Below the pieces are notes generated by a model. The model was not told where the DNA came from. It saw only the letters and a list, made by a program, of their open reading frames with translations, and made no database searches. From contig CM060838.1 in NCBI GenBank assembly GCA_030762175.1, forward strand, positions 16,599,501 through 16,663,500: a stretch of DNA of 64,000 nt, given 5' to 3'. Both the position numbers and the translations under genes were made by a program. Origin of the DNA: Metallyticus violacea (Eukaryota; Arthropoda; Insecta; Mantodea; Metallyticidae). Within the stretch, counting starts at the first letter, position 1. Each line of letters starts with the position of its first letter. This document shows, piece by piece, positions 34,374-46,800 of this stretch.

Positions 34374-34512
34374 GTTCATTTACGGCACGAAAAAGAACCT
34401 CAAGCCTGAAAGAGAGGCCTCTGAGCAAAATTTGTCGGCCGTTTCACGCCCCGAGTTGAATGGGACGCTGATGACCTGAGCTGTTAAAGAGCGTCCATAA
34501 ATAAATCATTCA
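34374..34512 (+). mobile_element. SINE-B copy 3 (3' half only)
   Basis: Starts within the body at 'catttacggcacga' and runs through 'gcaaaatttgtcggccg', 'gggacgctgatgacctgag' and 'gttaaagagcgtcc' to an A-rich tail at 34502-34522. The tRNA-like head is absent, so this is a 5'-truncated insertion. It lies only 270 bp from copy 4 in the same orientation. Confidence 0.88.
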
Positions 34513-34775
34513 AAAAAAAAAAGTAATCAACCCTCTGTATTCGACCATAAGTTAAAAACACGCACACGCGTCAGCCAACAGCAGCCAGTTGATAACTGTC
34601 TATCAGCATGCGTGTCGTATTTTATGAAAGTTGAATTGAATTTTAGTTTTTTTTTTGAAAACTATTATGTATTTTCAGTTAGTGAATTAAATTTATCAAA
34701 ATTAGTGTCACAATACCAAAAAAATCATTTTTTTAATAAAAATGGGAACTGGACTACTTTTTCGTTTTCGTTGGT

Positions 34776-35080
34776 TTCGGTCCTGGTGGTGTTGTGGTAA
34801 CCATACTTGCCTCCTTAACTCAAGATCTCGACCGGGACCGATGCTTTTTTCGGGCATAAAAATCCTAAGTATGGCTTCCTTCGGAAGGGAAGCAACGTCG
34901 TAGGTTCCGTATCGTACATTTACGGCATGATAAAGAACCCTCAAGCTTGAAAAAAAGAGGTCTTTGAGCAAAATTTGTCGGCCGTTTCACGCCCTGAATG
35001 CCGTTTCACGCCCTGAATTGAATGGGACGCTCTTGATCTGAGATGTTTATGAGCGTTCGCAAATAAAACGAATGAATAAA
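34776..35080 (+). mobile_element. SINE-B copy 4 with internal 19-bp duplication
   Basis: The head GTCCTGGTGGTGTTGTGGTA is present, but the palindromic B box is gone ('aagatctcgaccgggaccg'). The body keeps 'cctaagtatggcttccttcg'. Near the tail, 'gccgtttcacgccctgaat' occurs twice in perfect tandem (34981-34999 and 35000-35018), which is a fresh replication slip. The tail ends in an AATAAA-rich sequence. Confidence 0.9.
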
Positions 35081-36805
35081 AATGAAATATTATGTATCTG
35101 CTAAAAGAAGGTTGACTGCAGAAGATTATTCACAAGTACAATAGAATATGGCATTTTAGATGTGGTTGAGGAGTAAAAATTAGAACTTTGCAAAAAAATA
35201 AAGAGGAAAATGCTCCCTCTGTTTGAAGCTTTGGCTATACAGCAAGATACCTGCTGAATTTCTCACCCAAGCGGGTAGCATTATCTGAACGTTATACAGT
35301 GAATAAATAGAAAATTTAAATGCAATTGATTTAGTAAAATAACTTATAACTTAGAAAAGTATAGTATTATATATAATGTAGAAATATAGTCGGTCCATGA
35401 CCAATTATAAAAACCAATGCAATATGTGCTTAATAGCATAGATTCCCCCCGGGCATTACAAAGGGCTGAAATCAGAACTTGATGCAGTTGGTAAATAACA
35501 AGTTAGAAGAAACAGTGCCAAAAAAAATAGCTAGATGTGTAAATATAATTTATTACTATTCTAATGTTCTTCTGCCATGTAACAATTTAAATTATTTTTT
35601 TATCCTTAATTAACTACAAACCTACTGAAAAGTGGTATCCAGTTGGCATGTTAAATTTGGTAACTGTCATTTACTGTTCGCTTATAATAGGGAGCAAGAA
35701 AGTAAAACATTGTTAACTGCGTGTAGATCTTGTTATGTCTTATTATTCTTTAAAAATATATTAAACAAAATAGTATTATTTCTTTATGTCAACAGTATCT
35801 GTTATGACTATTGCAGATTTCAAAATCTTTGCCTGTCATTTCCCAACTATTTGCTTTATGTCAGTTGCAATGCTTTACGATCGAGAGCCTTGTTAATGCA
35901 GTGTCATAACTAACGAAGAATAATTAGGACACAATATGCACACAATGAAAGCATCGAGAAACACAGTAAGGCACAAGACAGGCTACAGGCTGCTACCTGC
36001 AGCTGCATTATAGATTTTGATTATTAACTTCTCCTAATACGCACCCGCGCTTGCGCCTGATTCTTTGCAATCATGTGATAATGCAAGAAAAAAGAGAAAT
36101 GCAAAATGGCAATTATGCTCTTATTATGACGGTGGTAGAAACAAGAAGAGTTTAATTTATATTTTTCAAATACATTTGACAATGATAATTAAATGAAAAT
36201 ATATTTATTCAATAATTTGTAGCAAATGCCGAACCAAATTCTGTCAGCACACTATGTAAATGTGCTTTTACAACCTACGTAGCTCATAAACTATAATGGC
36301 CTCTCAAGGATGCTCCATTATAATGGAGATTAGTAACAAGCTTGGAAATTTATTCCAATTGACTATTTGGAACTAAGGAAGTCACGTGCTCACTCACGTA
36401 CGGAAAACAGTTGACTGATACATTATTCCGTTCCAGATCGACATGGTCTGTTTATCCAGAGAGTTTGTGAATAGAAATTGCCAATACACTGTTTGAATAG
36501 CAATGATATTAATGCAGCAGTATTTAAAGAACAGGTCTTCTTAAACTACAAGTATCCTAGTTGCTCTACACATATATCAGTTTAAGCCACGAAAGGTAAA
36601 AGAATGCATAAAAATATCAATCCATATATTGCCCTCATTCGCTATACATGTGTATAAGCAAATAACAATTGACAGTCTCCGGTAGAGCTTTCAGATGTTA
36701 ATAACACACTTGCTGAGAATAGAGGGATAACCCATTTTGTTTTATCATAGTGCAACTCAATAAATACTAGAGTTCTGCCTAGTTGGCTGGATTTCAATAT
36801 CCCCC

Positions 36806-36806
<1 letters not shown>
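35081..36806. other. AT-rich stretch, no gene seen
   Basis: A 93-codon plus frame at 35632-35913 lacks any recognisable motif. Nothing else is supported. Confidence 0.4.

Positions 36807-36851
<45 letters not shown>
36807..36851. repeat. Poly(T) run, 45 nt
   Basis: 45 consecutive T residues, the longest homopolymer in the window. If it were a retroposon tail on the minus strand, the body would lie at 36852 and above. That body contains only the unassigned GC-rich frame at 37148-36933. Confidence 0.95.
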
Positions 36852-36855
<4 letters not shown>

Positions 36856-36932
36856 ATTGTACATAATATTCTGACCAATTCTTGATAACAGCAGGCTCAT
36901 ACTGTTGTCAGGAATATAATGACATTTTAAGT

Positions 36933-37148
36933 CTAAAAATTCACTTCTTCAAGCCTAATTTTCCATAGCCCCACGTGGGCCTTCGGCTTACCGCGACGAC
37001 CGCTGCGTCTTCTACCTCCATCACTGGTAGAGTGGAGTATTGCAGCAGGTGTGTGATCAGCACACCGCATCCCGCTGGTCGCTATATCGCGGCTTACTAG
37101 ATCGAAGATCGCCACCTCTCCATCAGGCAGCTTCCCAATTGTCCTCAC
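36933..37148 (-). other. Unassigned GC-rich open frame beside the poly(T) run
   Basis: A 71-codon minus frame in a conspicuously GC-rich block: MRTIGKLPDGEVAIFDLVSR, then GGRRRSGRRGKPKAHVGLW. The composition differs sharply from the AT-rich surroundings. Together with the poly(T) tract 80 bp below (poly(A) on the coding strand), it looks like a retroposed fragment of a transcript. I do not recognise the protein. It could equally be part of an unknown retrotransposon. Confidence 0.35.
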
Positions 37149-37275
37149 TAGGCTGGGTGAGAATATATTATAGAATAATTCTAATGTGGATCTATCTTTA
37201 CAGAATTACTCAAAAATGACTAATGCCGCGGTCATCCAAGTCAGAACTAAAGGTATAGATTTACAAGGGAATATA

Positions 37276-37330
37276 CCGCCTGTGCTGCCTCAGTAGTAAA
37301 AACGGGCGTTAAACACCGTTCAAAAAAAAA
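37276..37330 (+). mobile_element. SINE-A copy 5 (3' tail only)
   Basis: Just the terminal block 'ccgcctgtgctgcctcagta', then 'gtaaaaacgggcgttaaaca', ending in nine A residues. It is severely 5'-truncated, as expected from incomplete reverse transcription. Confidence 0.85.
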
Positions 37331-38589
37331 TCGAACCTCCTGTAATGTTTGCAGTCATAAAGTGTTTAATACACTGTGCCTTAGGCAAGAGTGTAATTAT
37401 GTGATACTGCGCATGCTTGGTAAGTGTCTTGCGGTAGAACACACAACTGTTGGAAATTGCCAACATAATATACACCAATTCAGAGAAGTGGACAAAACAG
37501 ATGCATTTCCTATTTAAAGCCAGCGATTATTGCCTGCACAGATTCAAACGCCGGTATAAAATAGCATCATGCAACCTCACAAAGTTCATTATTAGGAAGA
37601 TGTTACTCTTGATATTCCCTTGAGGGCTACGGCGTTGGAATTTGTCTGTTCGTGGTGCGAGATTCAAATTTAGTATGCAACATTGCCTTCTCACAACACA
37701 ATACCATGACACGGGCATGATATGATATTTGCAACTTTGTTATTTTGTAAGTAAACTCATTATTTCCATGTATCCTCTCTCACTGGTAAATATTATACAT
37801 TATAGGAGCGCGCCCCCATCTTCCTAAGGCATTTTATAGGGGCTATGGGCGATTGTGAAATACTGAACTTCACACCAGTTACTTTGGTCTCATGTTTGTC
37901 CACGCCCGAAAGTTTCATTACGATTGTCATCTAGAGTTTTGAAAACTTCCCTTTTTGGGCTGGATGCTCTTAAGAGTAGACTAATATGGCAATGTTCCAC
38001 TCGCGTGAAGGCTATGATAACATAGATATTCCAGATCTAATGCTTATGCATTTATTTACATATAATGTTAAAGATGATTCGTATTCACATACGGTGATGA
38101 CCTTATTACTGCAAGTTTGTAATCATGTCTCTGCCTAGAATTGTTAATCTTAATTATCTATATCCTAGAAATTGCCTCAGAAATAAAAAAAAAACATACG
38201 ATTGATAAAATATTAAAAAGTTTATGCAGTATTTTATTACAAAAACTGTATTCGTGCTTAACAGAGGGCTGAAACTTCGTATGGAGAGAATCGCTAGCAA
38301 TAACAATATTTAATGAACAGTTGGAAGAATGCCAGTAAACATTTCTTCTCCAGTTTATCGCAACTTCCCAGAATGGCAGTACTACGCCTCCAAGAACCGC
38401 CCTTCTCTGTTTTTTCTTAGAAACGAGCCAGAAGGGGTTCTGCGGATAGAACACACTTGCAGTCTAAAACTTTTGATAAAATGCTTCCACTGCTAGTATG
38501 TATTCATTGGGGGAACTTTTTTTTTTCATTTTCTTATCAATAAGGTTCACCAATAATAACCAAAGCGTATATATTTCGATCATAACACT
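37331..38589. other. Intergenic stretch, no gene seen
   Basis: Short frames on the minus strand (37718-37527, 38454-38158, 38670-38464) without motifs. Confidence 0.4.
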
Positions 38590-39375
38590 CTCTCTCGATA
38601 TGCTGTCTTGATTCCGCCTGAAAGACCAAGAAACATTCATTGTCTCACACATCTTTTCAAAATTATCCACACATCTTCTCCATCTTGTCTATCTTCTCGT
38701 TTTCAAAACTATCTTCCTCTCATAATCTTAACACACGTTCTGAACCCCAGCACATACTATTATTACATCACTTTACTCATCATTCACCGTAACCACTGTC
38801 CGTCTCTGGAATGCATTGCCACGGGATGTCAGAGACTGCCGAACTTTAAGAAATTGTTTAGTATTATTAGAAATAATCGATTACCTTAGATTCAGGTTCC
38901 TTTTTATACAATACATGTATTTATTTGCTTTACCTTGCTGTGGAATTATGCATTCTATTATTTTATTACTATCATAAATGCTTTTATCCCCTTCATAGTA
39001 TTGTTAGGGTTTAATTTTATGTTTAGCTGTATCTTTATTCCCACTTTCAGAATTTACGTAGGTTGATATATGTCTAAATAGTCATTGCTAGTGCTTGTTG
39101 TATGTTATTCTTTTTTTTATTTTCTTATATTTTTCTTCTTCTTAAGTTAATATTTTTCATTTTTTATTATCAATATTTATGTATTACCATACATGTATTT
39201 ATATTCATAATTTTTTACATTGGTTTATGTCTACGAGTATTGTCAACTTTACTGACAATATTGTGATTGTAATATTGCCGCTATAACTTCATGTAATTAT
39301 TATTAAATTGGCAGAGTGGAAGAGAAGACCTAATGGCATTAACTAATCAGAATAAATAAACAAACAAGTAAATGT
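38590..39375 (+). mobile_element. CR1/jockey-type LINE 3' end
   Basis: The plus frame at 38608-38889 carries 'THLFKIIHTSSPSCLSSRF', corresponding to the usual 'YxLLNGxxxSPxLLSxxxFxVP' stretch after the LINE reverse transcriptase. In the shifted frame at about 38795-38860 it reads TVRLWNALPRDVRDCRTL, the near-universal terminal motif '(S)VRLWNxLPxxIR' of these elements. The 3' UTR ends with 'ggcagagtggaagagaag', 'acctaatggcatta' and 'aataaataaacaaac', a simple A-rich terminal repeat. No catalytic motif remains, and the frameshift makes it dead. Confidence 0.8.
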
Positions 39376-39976
39376 CTTTTTGTATAATAATGACAAGGGT
39401 TACATTTCTGTAAAGAAAGGCAGAAAATGTAACAAAAGACATGCAGGCTTTCTGTCGCTATTTCAGGTAATTTCTGGAGCGGCGGCCAAGAAATCATGAC
39501 AAGTTTACTTTGAAAGGGGTTCTTTTGTTAAAACTAGACCCCTCTTCTCTTTAGTTAGCCGTCCAGAAAGGTTTGCAGACACCAGGCCGCAAATGTGTTG
39601 TTGCATTTGGCGCGAACCCCGAAAAACATGAAATCAATGGATAACGGCGCTTGATAGGGTTCAAATATCGTCATTGTCGTCATAACCGACTTGATATACA
39701 TCATTACAATCATCAGATGCAGAATTCACTGCTAATTTCTTTTGATGAATTGGGAATGCGCAGTTATGAAATAATATTACAGCGATTTGTGCTAGATACT
39801 AAGGGAATCATTGTAGGCGATTGCCAATGCGGAGATAAATGGTGCAGATTCTGCAAGGTGATGTTGTTACTATGTATTCGTCAGTGTAACGGAAGTTATT
39901 GAAGATGCCGGTATGTGTGACTTGTTTTGAATGCTCGATTTTGTTTCAGGTTGAATTGGTATTGTGACTATGGGGG
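39376..39976. other. Intergenic stretch, no gene seen
   Basis: An 83-codon plus frame (39651-39902) has a Cys/His cluster (GDCQCGDKWCRFCK), but no zinc-binding family could be assigned. Confidence 0.35.
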
Positions 39977-39987
39977 GCGTGCCAATT

Positions 39988-40221
39988 TTTTTTTTGATTT
40001 ATTTATTTACGGACGCCCTTTAACATCTCAGGTCATCAGCGTCCCATTCAACTCAGGGCGTGAAACGGCCGACAAATTTTGCTCAGAGGTCTCTCTTTCA
40101 GGCTTGAGCCATACTTACGATTTTTACGCCCGAAAAAATCCATCGGTCCTGGCCGGGTTCGAACTCGCGATCTTGGGTGTAGGAGGCAAGTATGGTAACC
40201 ACTACACCACCAGGACCGACA
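39988..40221 (-). mobile_element. SINE-B copy 5 with target-site duplication
   Basis: Minus-strand copy flanked by the 11-bp direct repeat GCGTGCCAATT (39977-39987 and 40222-40232). The B box GGGTTCGAACTC is present. About 70 bp of the body are deleted: 'ggcttgag' is joined directly to 'ccatacttacg', removing the fold-back block. A T run (39985-39995) lies at its 3' end. Confidence 0.92.
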
Positions 40222-40232
40222 GCGTGCCAATT

Positions 40233-42400
40233 ATGCAGTATTGAGGGTATGAAGATTTATTTCAACTGTGTGAGTTACTTTCAGGTCCCCAAAATGTGCC
40301 TGCCAGGGTCAAAGATAAAGATATAAATATTTTGTAGGATATTTTAATACTTGGCCAGGATTCATGATAATTTCCTTTCCCTGTGATTTTATAGCCATTT
40401 AACAGCTAGGTAAATCGCCTGGTTGAAAATTACACCTGATTATAAACGAAACAAAATAAAAACAAAAAAGAGACAAAAGAAAAAGGATAAAATAGGAAAA
40501 AAGAAAAGAATTAGGAATCCTTATGTTTGACAAACATATTTTGTTCCCATGTAGTTTACTGCTTGTATGCTGAAATAGAAACATGCGCATGTGTAGTTAG
40601 TTGATACTCTGAATTTCAAGTAGCAATTGTCCGGACTATATTTTATGTAATTAGATATTCAAAGTTTTCTTGTTTTAGAAAATTCAGTGTCATAATAATG
40701 TTGATGTATTTTGTGTGTGATTTTAGGTTTGTAAATGCTTTACTTTGTAATGTGCACAATGGGTCCCCCTTTTTGGAATTTAGTAAATGGGGTGTCAGAA
40801 AACGGGTCAAACCAAACGTGGCACATGATCGGATGGGTATGCAGAACAACATTAGCTCCAGAATGCAACTGGTTGTACCGGTACAACCTGTGGAAATGTA
40901 AATGCGAACACAATTTGTATCCAATTTTTTTAGAATATTAAGCAAATATCGTGATATGAGTAATGTATTATACACATTTATGACCGCCTATGATGGCATT
41001 TGTAAAACAAAATGTGCCACATGCATTACATTTAAAGACAAATAATTAATTAATCCTGCAAAGTCATTATTAAAGTGAAACAGATCCCTGAAAAGTGCAC
41101 AGATCTCATCTGACTATTAGGAGGTCTCTTCTTCCGTCCGTACTGGAATTTTATTAAATACATCACAGACTCTATCCCACAGAATGAGCTGTGGAAACGG
41201 GAAAACTTTTCGAAACTTCAAGAACTGGCTTACTTCCAATTTTCGGCATCCAGATTCAAACCTTTAATTTTGTACGTACTTTATACAGTTGGATATATTG
41301 ATTAGTCATCCGTAATATTCCCATCACCCATGCAGTTCTGATTCGACACAAATATTGATGATGAATGTAACGCATGTGAATGGCAGCGTTGCACTCTGGC
41401 GCTAATATTTGTTTTGATTGCCTATCGGGCCTTGCGCTTTATAGGTATATGCCACGGTTTCTCTTCTCTTGTTAGTTTCCAAGAATCAATGCGCAAATTC
41501 CAATCATCTAAAGTATGTTTATATTGCAAAGAATTAATAAAGCCGCACGCACCATAGAAGCAATGTATTCCTACCATTTTTAGTTAAAATTCCTCTAAAG
41601 TAGGTTTATAATTTTCTAAACAAGTTTATAATGCGTTTCATTTTCTAAAATATTACACCCTCCAATTCTAGCTTAGCTTTAAGCAATGTAGACGAAAATT
41701 TGATTCCGAAAAGGAATTAAAGTAGCTGATTAGTTACTTGACCTCTTCTCAAGAGTGGACTTAGGTGTAGATAATATGAAGAACTAGTGGCAAGGCTGAA
41801 GGAAGATTATGGTATAGAATTTTGTTTTGGTTTCGAAAAGGGGCCTTAGAGCAGCATTTCCTAGCTCCAGAGATTAGGGAGAATATAAAATTGTATGTTC
41901 AATTTGATGAATGCTAAAACATTAATAAGACATTACCAATATAAATTAAATCAAAAGCCTCTGAGAATATGTACCATACATTTTGTGCAGTAACTCTGCA
42001 AAGGCATATAAGTCAGGACCTCGCAACCTTGCGTCCCCCTCTAAGGTCATAAAAATTCCAATCCCTAACATACAGCTTAGCTAGGGGTGATCTTATTGCA
42101 GAAGACCTTGAAGAGATGCAACTTGAACAAAGCCTAACGGGACATGTTTCTGACACGAAAACAACTTGAAGGGGAGATTTGAGGGGAGAAATGAGATAAA
42201 CAAGTCCAGGAGTTTGTTAGTAGGAGGACTCTTACAGAAATCGGCGCCAAATAGCAGCCTATAGGGAACGAACCGGGAATCACGTGATTCTCACGTAGCC
42301 AACCTAGGAGTAGAACCTAAACAGACGCTACGAGAATTTGAACTCAAAATTAAAAGGATGCACATGAGACTGACCGACTGTGAAATTAATAAAAGTTATG
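40233..42400. other. Intergenic stretch, no gene seen
   Basis: Overlapping short frames at 40690-40975 on both strands show no motif. 41980-42400 is less AT-rich and may belong to an unknown retroelement. Confidence 0.35.
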
Positions 42401-42404
42401 GGAA

Positions 42405-42735
42405 AGCAGAAAAGCCCCGCAGTTTTGTGAAGAACCTTGACGTAGTTTCATAGCAGTTCAGGCAGGAGCAGTTTTTTTTTTTTGAGCAGTCTGATGAGTT
42501 TTTAGTCAAGCCCCGCAGTTAAAGGTAGGAGCAGTGTGATCAATTTTTGTTAGGCAGATTGATCAGAGCAGTGTGACGAGTGTTAAACAGTTTTGATGAG
42601 TTTTGAGGCAGTTCAGACAGTCCGCAGTTAGCTCCCTTATAGCTCAAATAGTCCGAAATTCTCTCCTGGCTAGAAATTATAACTTATGTAAATAAAAGAG
42701 GTTCATCGTCTCTGCAACTGTGAATAAACAATTCT
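42405..42735 (+). repeat. Short-period imperfect repeats with polyadenylation signals (possible LTR-like end)
   Basis: Variants of 'ccccgcagtt' (42415, 42511, 42617) and 'gcagtgtgatgagttttt' recur irregularly through 42400-42630. They are followed by two polyadenylation-like signals, 'aaataaaag' (42690) and 'gaataaac' (42722). The layout could be the end of an LTR or of a non-coding transcript. No TG…CA boundary, primer site or second LTR was found, so I leave it unclassified. Confidence 0.3.
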
Positions 42736-44043
42736 CAAAAGGAATTTACATGTGTCTTGAAGTGAAGGAGAGTGTGTCCCTCGTTCCCATACTGTCCTCT
42801 CTGGTAACGTGCATACGTTCCGAAAATTAAAAAACCAATGAAAACCCTGAGGTTCCAAAAAACTATAAACAAGTAATTCATTCTCATGCGCCGGAGCATT
42901 GGTTCTGACGTGGTGAACGACACTTCATAGCAGCGGAGCGTTCATCATTCTCAACAGCACGACGGAACGCCACAGCTGACCCCCCCCTTTTTTTTAATTT
43001 TTAATACCGCTGCAGCCTTTAAGATGTTCAAATTGAGGTAACAGTCACTTGTGTGATCTCTCGACTCTCTCCAAACCATAGGAGCAAAAAAAATTGTCTC
43101 ATTATTACTATATTGCAGTCAGTTTCTCAGATTGCTAGAGTGTGAATTGTAGCATATGTGAAGTATTCATTATTTATCCTAGTACTAAGTCTTGCATCCG
43201 AAGTACATATGTGTTCTAATCCAGAGCCGAAAGGTTCACACATTAAACAATTTAAATGTGATTTATTTTTTATTTCATATAACATTTTATAGGACAAAAT
43301 AGTTCAAAGTGTATATTAACATAACTTAGAGACAACAGAACAGAAACAAGTGTCTTGTTCTACTATTACACGATTCCACCAATATCTTAATAGCAGTCGA
43401 TAGTACTGGTACAGTCAGCTACGAAAGAGTTTTTTCAAAATGTATTTTTAAGTTATACCACTAGATATCAGCATGTGTTTTTCTGAGCTAAAATCAAAAA
43501 GCAGAAGATATAAAAATATCGAAATTTTTGTTTCCAAAATATAGTGCTCTAAAAGAAAATACATATCCACATTTTAAAATTCTGTGCGTACTTGAAAAAT
43601 ACTAACGGCAGTTTCACTTTCTACGTGACGAAACTTATATGAAACAAGTGTATTTACTCAAACAATAATTTGTTGCAGAGTGCAATTGGAGATTGCAAAT
43701 TACATAAAACATACATATAGATATATATAATCGTTCATTATTGTAGCAAATTACTGTGCATTGAAAGAGAGATTTTGCTTGACTAATTTTAGAACATACG
43801 TAAATTTTCCCATTACTCTACTTAAGATTTTTGATGTTCTGTTTTGCTAAATGCAAAGATACAATGTCTGAAATATATAAAATGTTACAAAGCAGTATGG
43901 GATTTATTGGTACCTGAAGCATTTTGTGAGTGGTTTGGAGGAAGGGAGAGAGAAATTTGTACTTCTAATAGTTACTTCTTTTATCATCGAACTTTAGCTT
44001 CTGTTTGTTAGGTAAGTGTCGATCTCTCTTAAAGTGTAAACTA
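42736..44043. other. AT-rich stretch, no gene seen
   Basis: One motif-free minus frame (42923-42735). Otherwise AT-rich, without recognisable repeats. Confidence 0.4.
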
Positions 44044-44044
44044 A

Positions 44045-44093
<49 letters not shown>
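44045..44093. repeat. (AAT)n microsatellite
   Basis: About 16 AAT units. The adjacent 44095-44345 block is GC-balanced ('gaaccagccgcgacatctgg') and ends at the repeat. It may be a minus-strand retroelement whose tail seeded the microsatellite, but I do not recognise it. Confidence 0.9.
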
Positions 44094-44095
<2 letters not shown>

Positions 44096-44845
44096 ATAAG
44101 TCTACCTCAGACCTCAAAGACAAAATGACATCAATAGTGGATGGAGACAACTGCTAAGCTGTTCATATTTAAATCTCTGTCATTTGCACACGCTGGTCCT
44201 AGTGAAGTCGGAACCAGCCGCGACATCTGGCTAAGGCATCTAAAGGAAGCACACAATGGGGATATTCCGAATGCCTTCTCTGTTAACTATATCCTTCACA
44301 TCCGGACGATGTGAGGTAGTTTTCATAAATATTGATTACGGGTCTAGGCCAAAATACTTATAAAACCAAACCAAATGCGAGAGTGCAAAATACGAATCAG
44401 ACAATAAAGTTTATTAATTAGCTCTGGTTTCAAGATTTCAAAATCTAACTTAAATCTAATGTAATGCATGTGAACTGTCAAAGAATAAAGCTTAGTTGCT
44501 ATTATCTAAATAGAAGAAAGAGTTTTAGCGACTATGTTCCGTTCCAGTCATCAATAATTTGCTCGCTTTTTCGAGATATTTACTAAATGGACATATGATA
44601 GATATTAATATCAATCTAAGTGTTAATGGTGCTTTTTTACATAAGAATAACACATCAGGTATTTGTTTGCCTTGCATATGCAACAAAGATGATCAACTAT
44701 AAAAAGTACGAACAGCTGATCTTGCTGACTTGAAAAGCATAGCTGCAATATTTCAGTCATATGAAATAAAGTTGTTTAGTAAATGAACGAAATGATCTGC
44801 ACCCAAGGGAGAATGTGACAAAGCACAAATCAATGACTAGTTTGA

Positions 44846-45133
44846 GTAGAGTAGTGTTTAACGCCCGTTTTTACTACTGAGGCACCACAGGCGGTGGACA
44901 CTGATGATACATGAAATGAAATGATAAATTGGGAAAGGATATTTTTTTTTTTTTTTTAAGGAAGGGAGCGTTCCAGGCCTAAGTTTAGGTACCTCCCCGG
45001 CATTTGCCAGTTATGAAGACTGAGGAAAACCTGGAAAAAACCCCAGTCAGGGAGGACGGTCCTGGCGGGATTCGAACCGCAGACCTCCCGCTCACGAGTC
45101 CGTGCCTTAACGACCTCGGCCACCCGTGGCGGT
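44846..45133 (-). mobile_element. SINE-A copy 6 with 14-bp target-site duplication
   Basis: A well-preserved full-length copy. The direct repeat AATGACTAGTTTGA lies at 44832-44845 and 45134-45147 and fixes the boundaries exactly. The A box (TGGCCGAGGTCGTTAAGG on the minus strand) and B box (GGTTCGAATCC with one change) are both present. An internal T run of about 16 nt (44942-44958) replaces a shorter run found in sister copies. It is probably one of the younger insertions here. Confidence 0.95.
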
Positions 45134-45147
45134 AATGACTAGTTTGA

Positions 45148-46283
45148 ATACTACTTCGTCTTTCATTGTTTTGTTGCCCGTTTCACGACAGTTGGATGGT
45201 CAGCAATTAGAGAGGTAGCCCCAGGCAAAGCTCATAATATCCACGAAATTGATTGCAATTTTTCGCAGTTACAAATACAATTACAATAAAAATAAGCGAA
45301 TACTTTATGATAGGGTAGGTTAAAGTGTTGTCCGGCTGCATTATTACATTACTGGCATCAATGCAGAAACTTTTCTTTCAAACGTATAAATTCATCTTCC
45401 GAATTTAAGTTATAGTCTGATATTTTCTTTCATTCCTTCCATGTTCCTTCCATATTCTTTATTTCACAACTTACCCAACAAAAACTACAAGTGTCAGTTT
45501 GTGATTTCTGGATCATTCTGTATATATGTTATTTCCAAAAATATATCCGTATTTTCTCGTCATTTAAAAGAATTTCGTTCATAAATTGGTTATTTTTGTA
45601 CTCCAAACCTGTTATTTTGCACCAAAACCACAAAAAGGAGCCATATTTCATCTGTAAGTAATATTAAACTTGAATCAATTGCTCGATCATTAACTTTCTA
45701 TAACATAAAATTACGTAACTTTATCGGATTATCTGTATCACTTGCCTCAATTCGTCCATAACAAATGACTCATTTTCGGAAGATGTGATGATTGTAGATA
45801 ACAATTTTCTAAATATGCCAGCGATATGTATATTTCCAACATCTCGTATCATAAGGTACGTGCTTGTATGCAATATAATCGTAGTTGTAATTGGGAGAAC
45901 TTGAATCGGTTGTGTGGAGTTACCCCTCTGGCTGCCGTGAAACGGGCGACAGAACTATATAATACCCAATAGCATCCTTACAGATCAAATAGAAACTAAT
46001 TAAACATTTTATCACCATCACAGAACTTTCCACATGCCAAGGTTAAAAGGGGTACATTTGTGAGCTATTTAACTTCTATTAAACAGTGAAAGCTAACATT
46101 GTGGTGTTAATCAAGTGCAAATCTCATGGAGTCTACCTCACTCTTTAAGGAAGCCCTTGTCCTTCACGGGACATTAGTAGCTCATACGTTGATACATTCA
46201 TTCATATCTGCAAACATTTATAAGAATTACGCTTCAATTAAATAAATATAAAGAAAATAGAACTAACTTGGTTGCTTTTATCA
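45148..46283. other. AT-rich stretch, no gene seen
   Basis: No reading frame or repeat is supported. Confidence 0.45.
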
Positions 46284-46534
46284 TCGTGGCCGACGAGGTC
46301 GTTAAGGCACGGACTCGTGAGCAGGAGGTCTGGGGTTCGATTCTCGCCAGGACCGTTCTCGCTGATTGAGATTTTTCCCAAGTTTTTCCCAGTCCTCATA
46401 AATGACAAATGCCAACGATGTAACCTAAAACATTTTCCCAATTAATCATTTCATCTCATGTATCATCAGTATCACTATTTCCCGCCTGTGATGCATCAGT
46501 AGTAAAAACAGGCGCTTAACACCAATTTAAAAAA
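46284..46534 (+). mobile_element. SINE-A copy 7 (internal deletion)
   Basis: Head 'gtggccgacgaggtcgttaa' (with an inserted 'ac'), B box GGTTCGATTCTC, family body and tail. The segment normally reading 'gaggtacc…aaacttaggcctggaacg' is shortened by about 35 bp. The tail ends in seven A residues. No clear target duplication. Confidence 0.88.
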
Positions 46535-46776
46535 AATCATCATAGCAAACATCTTCTTTGGAAACCTAAGCGTTCAGGATTTACCATAAAATACTATTTC
46601 ACGCTTATGAAATGTATAATGCAAATATCATTCAAAATTAATATTTTCTACCCTTGTTTTTTTCCTGAAATTATGGGCTGTAAGTGACAAGCACAGAGAA
46701 TGCCTCCCTCATGATAAAATAGTTCATCAATGTTTGAAAACTGTTGTTGAAATGTCACTTGAGAAATATCTGAAAG

Positions 46777-46800
46777 TTTTTTTTTTTTTTTTTTTTTTTT
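46777..46800. repeat. Poly(T) run, 24 nt
   Basis: 24 consecutive T residues, seen directly. No recognisable retroposed body is attached. The poly-K frame on the minus strand is an artefact. Confidence 0.9.

Noticed and set aside
42240..42735. LTR retrotransposon with primer-binding site near 'ggcgcc' (42243)
   Set aside because: No matching second LTR, no TG…CA ends and no gag/pol frames were seen. It is left as unclassified repeats.
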